Source: DATFLS01 sp964413425 (lineage in GTDB: Bacteria > Fidelibacterota > JAANXI01). Taken from it: a stretch of 16,629 nucleotides of DNA. This document shows, piece after piece, positions 8,080 through 14,388 of the stretch (the first letter of the stretch is position 1; each line of letters begins with the position of its first letter). The DNA lies in contig CAYPST010000095.1 in assembly GCA_964413425.1 (NCBI GenBank), forward strand, positions 1-16,629, written 5' to 3'. A model generated the notes under the pieces. The model was not told where the DNA came from, did no database searches, and saw only the letters and a program-made list of their open reading frames with translations. Position numbers and translations under genes: made by a program.

Positions 8080-8841
8080 ACTCGCATTGACGGATGCATC
8101 CCGGCTGGAGTTGATTCGCCACGTCGTTGACAAATGGGGAGACGAAAAATTTATCTTCGCCCGGGGTTTCGAAGAAGCCGTGGGGAGCCCGGAGCCATTA
8201 TTCTTCTCAGAGTTAGAGGCGATTTCCCTGTTTTACGGCATCAGGATGGATGAGTACCTGATCCCGATCCATACCCGGCCCGAGCTGACCCGGCTGGCAT
8301 TTGATCTCTATACCGAGCTGGCGATCGCGATGGCGAGAGTGTTCATTGATGAAGGAGTCCACGCCATTATGCCCCAGGGAGATTTTGCAAGCAACCATGG
8401 CCCCATGATTTCTCCGGACAGTATCCGGCGAATTTTTTTCCGGGGATGAAAAAGCTGTGTGAATACGGGCATCAGCGCGGAGTCAAAGTGTTAACCCATA
8501 ACTGCGGAAATAACTGGGATATTCTCGATATCCTATTGGAAGCCGGTTATGACGGCTGGCAGTCCATCCAATCCAGGACCGCCGGGATGAACTTGCAGCG
8601 ATTGAAAGAACAGTACGGTTCGCGTCTTACTCTCTGGGGTGGAATTAACCTGGAAACCCTGCACCAGGGCACACCGGATGAGATCACCCGGGAAGTGAAA
8701 GACGCCCTCAGGCACACCGCACCGGGAGGGGGATTCATTCTGGGAACCAGTAACAGTGTGGCGTTTGGCAGCTCATATGATAACTATATGGCTGCACTGG
8801 AAACGCTGTATCGGTATGGGGATTATCCTGTTGAAATTTAG
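8051..8841 (+). pseudogene. Uroporphyrinogen decarboxylase-like (UroD/MtaA-type) gene, 5'-truncated and frameshifted
   Basis: Two consecutive frames together read as one UroD-superfamily protein. Frame 8051-8449 carries the middle (about 132 residues, with D-F-A-S-N-H-G-P-M near its end). Frame 8446-8841 carries the C-terminal TIM-barrel part: V-L-T-H-N-C-G-N-N, L-W-G-G-I-N-L-E-T-L and G-G-G-F-I-L-G-T-S-N-S, matching the family's closing motifs. The break is in seven T at 8433-8439: one more T would restore F-F-P-G-M-K-K. Relatives are about 340-380 residues; some 80-100 N-terminal residues are missing and replaced by the symporter fragment. Such UroD relatives in sugar loci are mostly methyltransferase-like or uncharacterised. 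As it stands no full-length product can be made. The T-run indel could be a sequencing error; the missing 5' part is less easily explained that way. Confidence 0.75.
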
Positions 8842-9306
8842 TCCCTGGCACGAACTATGACCTAGAGCATATATTAAAAATGACCCGGGAAAAAACAACG
8901 TCCAATACAAAACCTCCGGGACAATGCTCAGGCACTGCTTTTTTTGATGAAACAGGGTGCTACACGGCGGTGGTCGGTGATACGCTGGATTCCATGAGAT
9001 TGCGCATCGGGCGCTTCGACTGACTGCCCACGTATGTTACCGCATGTATGAACAGGGATATCAAGCCGCAAAATGTTTTCAATCTCCCGGGATTTTTCTA
9101 TATTTGTTATTCCAGCGATGCAATTTCCGGGAGGACATGTATATAAGTCAGATTGACAGAGAATGAAAACTCACCGGACATGAGTGTCCTCTCATACGGT
9201 TGAGTACTGAAGCGAGCAGCTTTTTCAATGCGGCTGGAAAAAAATCACAGGATAATCCAATCCGTGCATATAGCGATCCGAACGCATACCAGTGAGGAGT
9301 GAACTG
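8842..9306 (+). other. 465-bp interval without an intact gene; possible decayed reading frames
   Basis: No complete family is recognisable. Two overlapping short open stretches have protein-like composition. One runs ATG 8880 to stop 9021-9023 (47 residues, including T-A-F-F-D-E-T-G-C-Y-T-A-V-V-G-D). The other is open from 8981 to the stop at 9164-9166 in a different frame and lacks a good start (includes G-F-H-E-I-A-H-R-A-L-R-L-T-A-H). A single frameshift near 8980 would join them, so they may be debris of one gene. T-A-T-A-T-T-T-G at 9099-9106 resembles the Bacteroidota -7 element (TAnnTTTG), but no convincing -33 partner is seen. Confidence 0.4.
9295..9299 (+). promoter_or_regulatory. Ribosome binding site deciding the 9307 start
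   Basis: AGGAG lies 7 nt before ATG 9307. An in-frame GTG at 9292 overlaps this site and would be 5 codons longer, so ATG 9307 is preferred. Confidence 0.6.
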
Positions 9307-10287
9307 ATGACTGACATGCAAAGAATACGTGATTTCTCTCATCTCTCCAGGCGAGAATTTCTCTCACGGTTTGTTGCGGCAGGTGCTGTAATTCCGGCGC
9401 TGAGTCCGGGCAAACTGTACGGAAAATCGAATCAGCCGCCTCAGATGGGCCGTCCTGTCTGCGTATTTTCCAAGCATCTCCAGTTTCTGGACTATCCGGA
9501 AATGGCGGAGGCTGCGGCGGCGGCCGGGTTCGACGGAGTAGACCTCACCGTTCGTCCCGGTGGGCATGTGCTGCCGGAAAACGTGGAACGCGATCTTCCG
9601 CGGGCGGTGAAGGCGGTCCGGAATGCGGGTTTGGAGGTGTATATGATGACGAACCATATCACGGATTCCGGAGATCCGATGACGCGGCGGATTCTCGAAA
9701 CGGCCAGCCGGTTCGACATCGGATATTATCGCATGGGATATCTCCCCTATAAGGAAGGTATGGGTGTGGAGGAGAGCCTGCAGTCTTACCAATCACAGTT
9801 ACGGGGGTTGGGAAAACTCAATGAAAAATATAACACCCACGGTGCCTATCAGAATCATTCCGGGACCCGGGTGGGCGGACCGGTATGGGATCTCTGGGTG
9901 TTGTTAAAGGATAAAGATCCTCATTGGCTGGGCGTACAGTATGATATTCGCCATGCCACGGTTGAAGGCGGGCACTCCTGGCCGCTGGGATTTCGACTGC
10001 TGGGCCCCTGGACGAAAATTACTGCTATCAAGGACTTTTACTGGCAGGAAGAGGATGATGGCTGGGATGTCCGCAATTGTCCGCTGGGCGAGGGGATGGT
10101 GGACTTCGATCAGTACTTTGCCCTGTATAAGCAGATGGATATTCAGGGACCGATTTCGCTGCATTATGAATATGACATGCCGGAGGAGGAGTACAGCTTG
10201 AGTGAACGGATCGACCGGACTATCGAAATTATGCGGAAAGACCTGCAGTACCTCCGGGAGAAGATGAGAGATGCGGGTTTAATCTGA
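9307..10287 (+). CDS. Tat-exported TIM-barrel sugar phosphate isomerase/epimerase-like protein (AP-endonuclease-2 superfamily)
   Basis: 326-residue protein of the xylose-isomerase-like TIM-barrel superfamily. The leader L-S-R-R-E-F-L-S (residues 13-20) and following hydrophobic stretch are a Tat signal, so it acts outside the cytoplasm, whereas most relatives are cytosolic. Superfamily features in order: an M-A-E-A-A-A-A-A-G-F-D-G-V-D-L strand-helix near residues 65-80, A-Y-Q-N-H-S-G near 180, V-Q-Y-D-I-R-H-A near 212, I-K-D-F-Y-W near 240 and L-H-Y-E-Y-D near 285, which place the His/Asp/Glu residues that normally bind a divalent metal. Free sugar or keto-sugar epimerisation, or a lyase/hydratase-type reaction, is plausible; phosphorylated substrates are unlikely outside the cytoplasm. 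The enolase-superfamily gene follows after 68 bp and an exported oxidoreductase lies further down. Confidence 0.82.
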   Translation: MTDMQRIRDFSHLSRREFLSRFVAAGAVIPALSPGKLYGKSNQPPQMGRPVCVFSKHLQFLDYPEMAEAAAAAGFDGVDLTVRPGGHVLPENVERDLPRAVKAVRNAGLEVYMMTNHITDSGDPMTRRILETASRFDIGYYRMGYLPYKEGMGVEESLQSYQSQLRGLGKLNEKYNTHGAYQNHSGTRVGGPVWDLWVLLKDKDPHWLGVQYDIRHATVEGGHSWPLGFRLLGPWTKITAIKDFYWQEEDDGWDVRNCPLGEGMVDFDQYFALYKQMDIQGPISLHYEYDMPEEEYSLSERIDRTIEIMRKDLQYLREKMRDAGLI

Positions 10288-10355
10288 ATACAGCACTCAA
10301 TTGCCCAGAAAAAATCTCTGGCCAAGCAATAAGGTGCAGGAGAGGAGAACAACGT

Positions 10356-11777
10356 ATGCATGACCATGCCATGAGACATGTTTCCCGCAGGGAGTTTTTA
10401 AAAACTGCCAGTGCGTTCACCGGGGCAGCTATACTGGGATTCACCGGGTGCGGGAATCGATCGAGTTCGTCAACTACGGAGAAAAATATGCCCATTACCA
10501 TCGCCAGTGTCGATTCGGATTTTGAGCGTGAGCAACTCATTCGCCCCTTTGGTTTTAAGGGCGGATATATGACGGATATCTGGCAGACGGCAGCCCTGAT
10601 GGAAAGCGCGTCCGGCACCCGAAAGATTGGTTTGTGTACGCAGAACGTGCTGTGGTCGGATGCGGAGGTCTTTGCCGGTCACTCGGAGACCGGTGGCAAT
10701 GCACTGATGTACGCCATGACCGAACATGCCCTGCAGATGGCCAACGGGATGACCTTCACGGATCCGGTGGCTCTCCTGGACGAAATCCTGAATGAGGTGT
10801 ATGCGTATGGCCGGGAGGTGACCGGGAATCCGGATCTCCGGAAAACCTTCGCCCTGAATGCCCTGGTGGGATTTGATAATGCCGCCTGGCTGTTGTATGC
10901 GGCAGAGAACGGAATCGACAATTTTGATGACATGATCCCGGCTGCATATAAACCTGCTTTATCCCATCAGCATGATCTGGTGGCGAGTATTCCGCTGATG
11001 GCCTATACGATTCCCATCGATGAAATAGAAGAAGCCGTGAACCAGGGCTACTTTTTCATGAAGATTAAAATAGGTCAGCCCGGCACCCAGGAGGAAATGT
11101 TGGAGAAGGATAAAGAACGACTGTCGGCGATTCACCAGGCCATCGGTGACCGGCGCACACCCCATACGAAAAACGGCAGACTGCCCTATTATTTTGATGC
11201 CAATGGCCGATATGAAGACAAAGAAACTCTCCTGCGGCTCCTGGATCACGCCAGACAGATTGGAGCACTTGACCAGATCACCGTAATCGAAGAACCCTTT
11301 CCGGAGGAGAAACCCATTGATGTGAGCGATATCCCGGTGCGCATTGCCGCCGATGAAAGCGCCCATACGGACAGGGATGCGCTGGAACGGATTGAAATGG
11401 GGTATTCTGCAATTGCGCTGAAGGCCATTGCCAAGACCTTGAGCATGACCATGAAAATCGCGCAGGTAGCGTATGAACACGATGTCCCCTGCTTCTGCGC
11501 GGATCTAACTGTGAATCCCATCCTGGTGGAATGGAATAAGAATGTCGCTGCCAGGCTGGCCTCGTTTCCCGAACTGGGCATGGGGCTGCTGGAGACCAAC
11601 GGACATCAGAACTATCAGAACTGGGATGAGATGGTGTCGTATCATCCCTGCCCGCAGGCTTCCTGGAGAGAAACGCGGGACGGCCTTTTTCATCTGAATC
11701 AGGATTTCTACGATCGGAGCGGCTGTATTTTCGAACCATCCGAACATTACCAGGAGATGTTTGCACACAAAGCATAA
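10356..11777 (+). CDS. Tat-exported enolase-superfamily protein (mandelate racemase / muconate lactonizing-like)
   Basis: 473 residues. Tat leader V-S-R-R-E-F-L-K (residues 8-15) followed by a hydrophobic stretch ending T-G-C-G, a possible lipoprotein site. The catalytic domain keeps the superfamily set: K236-x-K238 (M-K-I-K-I-G), metal ligands D281 (F-D-A-N-G), E312/E313 (I-E-E-P-F) and D333/E334 (A-A-D-E-S), and Lys356/Lys360 in the A-L-K-A-I-A-K strand. All ligands present argues for an active Mg2+ enzyme abstracting a proton alpha to a carboxylate: sugar-acid dehydration, epimerisation or racemisation. Export is unusual, since characterised members are cytoplasmic. AGGAG lies 8 nt before ATG 10356. 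Specific substrate is unknown. Confidence 0.84.
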   Translation: MHDHAMRHVSRREFLKTASAFTGAAILGFTGCGNRSSSSTTEKNMPITIASVDSDFEREQLIRPFGFKGGYMTDIWQTAALMESASGTRKIGLCTQNVLWSDAEVFAGHSETGGNALMYAMTEHALQMANGMTFTDPVALLDEILNEVYAYGREVTGNPDLRKTFALNALVGFDNAAWLLYAAENGIDNFDDMIPAAYKPALSHQHDLVASIPLMAYTIPIDEIEEAVNQGYFFMKIKIGQPGTQEEMLEKDKERLSAIHQAIGDRRTPHTKNGRLPYYFDANGRYEDKETLLRLLDHARQIGALDQITVIEEPFPEEKPIDVSDIPVRIAADESAHTDRDALERIEMGYSAIALKAIAKTLSMTMKIAQVAYEHDVPCFCADLTVNPILVEWNKNVAARLASFPELGMGLLETNGHQNYQNWDEMVSYHPCPQASWRETRDGLFHLNQDFYDRSGCIFEPSEHYQEMFAHKA

Positions 11778-11858
11778 CAGAAAGGCTCTCTTAAAGCTCC
11801 GGCCTGAGAATGAAAGGATAGAGGAAAAGAAAAGAGTGCCCCGCCTCACCGCCCAGCC

Positions 11859-11900
11859 GGCAGTAGACAGTTGGCAGTAGGCAGTAAGCAGTAGGCAGAA
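11859..11900. repeat. Six tandem heptanucleotide repeats (consensus GGCAGTA)
   Basis: Six consecutive 7-bp units occupy 11859-11900: GGCAGTA, GACAGTT, GGCAGTA, GGCAGTA, AGCAGTA, GGCAGAA. They lie in the 255-bp space between the enolase-superfamily gene and the oxidoreductase. Short heptanucleotide tandem arrays between genes are known in other bacteria (for example the STRR repeats of cyanobacteria); their function is mostly unknown. Unit number may vary between strains by slippage. Confidence 0.85.
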
Positions 11901-12032
11901 GGTTGTTTGTTGGATGTTTGAGTTTGCAGAGCGAGATGATATTTCGCTGGTGCGGGAGGGACAACCTGTGAACGAGAGTTCATACTAAACAGTAAGCCAG
12001 GTTAAACGAAGTTTAAAGGAAGGGGAAAGGCT

Positions 12033-13469
12033 ATGAAAGATATGAATAAGCAGGTTACCCGGCGGGATTTTTTAAAGAGATCAACGACTGCGGCTGCCGG
12101 ACTATCACTGGGATTGGGAGTGATAGGTACCCCGGTTATCAATCCTGTGTTAGGTGCCAATGACACGATCCGGATGGGGTTTATCGGCATCGGTAATCGG
12201 GGAACCAAGCTGCTGAAAAGTTTCATGTCATATGACCAAGTGGAAGTTGCCGGTTTAAGCGATGTGTATGAACCGTATCTGCTCAGGGATAACTCCAGAG
12301 TCGATAAGAGAATTCAGCAGGAAATCGGAGGGAGAGTCCCCCCGATGAATGAGGGATTGAGCAGCAAAGTCCCCCGGTACAAAGATTTCCGGGAATTGCT
12401 GGATCAGCAGGATATCGATGCCGTGTGCATCGCCACTCCGGATCACTGGCATGCTCTGCAAACCATGATGGCCATGGATGCAGGCAAAGATGTGTACGTG
12501 GAGAAACCTTTGACCATTACCATTGAAGAAGGGCGACAGATGAGGAAGATGGAGCAGGAGTCGGACCGGATAGTCCAGGTGGGTATCAACCGGAGAGGTT
12601 CGCCTATCTACCAGCGACTGGTTCAAATGGTAGACAATGGGGCAATTGGAAGGGTTACTCTGGCCAGAGCGTATCGCATCAGCAATATGTTTCCGGATGG
12701 CATCGGACAACGACAACCTGCGGATCCTCCGGAGGGATTTGATTGGGACATGTGGATTGGTCCCCGGGATTATCGCCCGTATCAGATGAATATTGCGCTC
12801 TATAAATTTCGCTGGTGGAGTGACTATTCCTCCCAGATGGCCAATTGGGGAGTGCATTACATGGACGCCATCCGCTGGTTGCTGGGAGAACGGGCTCCGG
12901 TGTCTGTGACGGCCCATGGGGGGCAATATGTCCTGGACGATGATCGGACTATCCCTGATACCATGGAAGTCACCTTCGAGTTCGCCTCAGGCGCTCTGGT
13001 TGTTTTCGGAGTGTATGAAGCCACCGGCGGAAATATGCTTCCGTACGGAGAGGTGGAACTCCGTGGCACAAAGGGGAACCTGTACCTCGGTGGAAGTGGT
13101 TATCGAATTGAACCGACCGGCGGCGGACAGTTTCAGGAGAGAGGTGAACTCATCCAGCCGGAAAGGGAAGGATACGAGCCACCAGCCAGAGATGATATGC
13201 GGTATACGCCCAGCGAGCCGGCTGCCAATCTCATCGGTAATTTCCTGGAATGCGTGAGAACCAGAAATAAGGACGGTCTCTGGTGCAACCTGGAAGAAGG
13301 GCATCGGTCAACCACCTTCGCCCTCCTGGCAAATATTGCACTGGAAACGGGAAGTCGGCTGGAATGGGATCCGGATCGGGAGATAATCACCAATCACAAG
13401 TTTGCCAATGAGTACCTGCATTATGAGTACAGAAGCAAATGGAGGGACGTCTGGGAAAGCATTGTGTGA
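12033..13469 (+). CDS. Tat-exported Gfo/Idh/MocA-family oxidoreductase
   Basis: 478-residue NAD(P)-type oxidoreductase. Tat leader V-T-R-R-D-F-L-K (residues 8-15), cleavage region near 35-42. The Rossmann fold opens with G-F-I-G-I-G-N-R-G (G52-x-G54-x-x-G57), followed by A-T-P-D-H-W-H near 137-144 and the family hallmark E157-K158-P159. The C-terminal domain includes W-G-V-H-Y-M-D with His275 near the expected substrate site. Tat export allows the folded protein to carry bound cofactor, as in Zymomonas glucose-fructose oxidoreductase and many exported relatives, including GH109-type glycosidases. Sugar oxidation, keto-sugar formation, or NAD-dependent glycoside hydrolysis are all possible. 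The ribosome binding region GGAAGGGGAAAGG precedes ATG 12033; ATG 12042 is an alternative. The gap upstream (255 bp) suggests its own transcript. Confidence 0.88.
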   Translation: MKDMNKQVTRRDFLKRSTTAAAGLSLGLGVIGTPVINPVLGANDTIRMGFIGIGNRGTKLLKSFMSYDQVEVAGLSDVYEPYLLRDNSRVDKRIQQEIGGRVPPMNEGLSSKVPRYKDFRELLDQQDIDAVCIATPDHWHALQTMMAMDAGKDVYVEKPLTITIEEGRQMRKMEQESDRIVQVGINRRGSPIYQRLVQMVDNGAIGRVTLARAYRISNMFPDGIGQRQPADPPEGFDWDMWIGPRDYRPYQMNIALYKFRWWSDYSSQMANWGVHYMDAIRWLLGERAPVSVTAHGGQYVLDDDRTIPDTMEVTFEFASGALVVFGVYEATGGNMLPYGEVELRGTKGNLYLGGSGYRIEPTGGGQFQERGELIQPEREGYEPPARDDMRYTPSEPAANLIGNFLECVRTRNKDGLWCNLEEGHRSTTFALLANIALETGSRLEWDPDREIITNHKFANEYLHYEYRSKWRDVWESIV

Positions 13470-13499
13470 TGAAGAGATGCTTCTACCTTTATTAACAGC

Positions 13500-14195
13500 A
13501 TGAGCAGGATAAAACATATCGGTATTGTGGCCTGCAGTGCGGAAGGGGCGGCATTGTGTTATCGTACTCTCTGTAATGAGGCTCCGGATATACTCGGCGA
13601 ACATATGCATCCGGAAATCACCATGCATAATTACTCACTGGCGGATTATATGGTGTATATAGAGCAAAGAGATTGGGAACAAGTAGCAAAGATGATGCTC
13701 TCTTCTGTCCGGAAGCTGGCAGATACAGGTGCGGATTTTGCCATTTGTCCGGATAATACCATCCATGAAGCGTATGATTTGGTAGTGACCGACTCACCAA
13801 TCCCGTGGCTGCATATTGCGGGATGCGTTGCAACGAAAGCGCAACAAAACGGATTTGATAAGTTGGGAATCCTGGGAACAAAGTACATCATGACAGGTCC
13901 TGTATACCCTGATGTCCTGGAGCGATTTGATATCAGGCATGAGCGTCCTCAGAAAAAGGATCGCGAACGCATTAATGAGATTATCTTCCAAGAACTCGTG
14001 AATGGTATTTTTCATGAGGAGTCGAGACTCTATTTCAACAGGGTTATCGATGAATTAAAAGAGAGGGGATGTGATGCAGTGATTCTGGGTTGCACGGAGA
14101 TCCCGCTGTTGGTTGATCCGGCCGATTGCCCGCTGCCCACCCTTGACTCAACCAGATTGCTTGCCCGGCATGCACTGCAGAAAGCCGTAGAATGA
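13500..14195 (+). CDS. Aspartate/glutamate/hydantoin racemase-superfamily protein
   Basis: 231 residues, no signal peptide, so cytoplasmic. The fold is clear: I-G-I-V-A-C-S near the N-terminus, a central I-C-P-D-N-T-I-H motif (residues 82-89) and a C-terminal L-G-C-T-E-I with Cys198. Typical two-base racemases use Cys in C-N-T and in G-C-T-E. Here Asp85 (codon 13752-13754) occupies the first Cys position and Cys83 lies two residues before it, while the second Cys is kept. A family member with only one catalytic Cys might be an isomerase, decarboxylase or one-sided racemase rather than a classical aspartate racemase. It begins 30 bp after the oxidoreductase with a poor ribosome binding site, so it may be translated with it. 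It is the one soluble cytoplasmic enzyme in the window. Confidence 0.82.
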   Translation: MSRIKHIGIVACSAEGAALCYRTLCNEAPDILGEHMHPEITMHNYSLADYMVYIEQRDWEQVAKMMLSSVRKLADTGADFAICPDNTIHEAYDLVVTDSPIPWLHIAGCVATKAQQNGFDKLGILGTKYIMTGPVYPDVLERFDIRHERPQKKDRERINEIIFQELVNGIFHEESRLYFNRVIDELKERGCDAVILGCTEIPLLVDPADCPLPTLDSTRLLARHALQKAVE

Positions 14196-14377
14196 AAGAG
14201 GATGAGTTCCTGGTAGCCTTCCCTGTTCGCTGCGGTGAGCATACGAAGAATCTCTTCGGAAAAGGACTCCCAGAGAGGATTCGTTGAACTTGGGCTCATC
14301 GCTTATCACTTTATCTCAACAGACTCAGGATATTCATTATCGTATATCAAAAAGGTAAAATGATAATTCTACGGAAT

Positions 14378-14384
14378 AAGGAGG
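14378..14384 (+). promoter_or_regulatory. Strong ribosome binding site of the PHP/DUF3604 gene
   Basis: AAGGAGG, a near-complete match to the anti-Shine-Dalgarno complement, sits 4 nt before ATG 14389, the strongest such site in the window. The 193 bp upstream contain a 6-bp hairpin CGAAGA-ATC-TCTTCG (14244-14258) and no gene I can support. Confidence 0.6.
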
Positions 14385-14388
14385 AATC

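Noticed and set aside
9099..9106. TATATTTG as a Bacteroidota-type promoter element
   Set aside because: It matches TAnnTTTG, but the expected upstream TTTG partner is not convincing and the phylum is uncertain, so it is only mentioned in the interval entry.
10305..10321. Inverted repeat CCAGA/TCTGG before the enolase-superfamily gene as a terminator
   Set aside because: The stem is 5 bp and no T run follows.
11859..11900. CRISPR array
   Set aside because: Units are 7 bp with no spacers, and there are no cas genes in the window.
14030..14299. Minus-strand open frame overlapping the end of the racemase-like gene and the following gap
   Set aside because: The translation looks fairly natural outside the racemase gene, but half of it overlaps a well-supported gene and no family is recognised. 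I leave it out.
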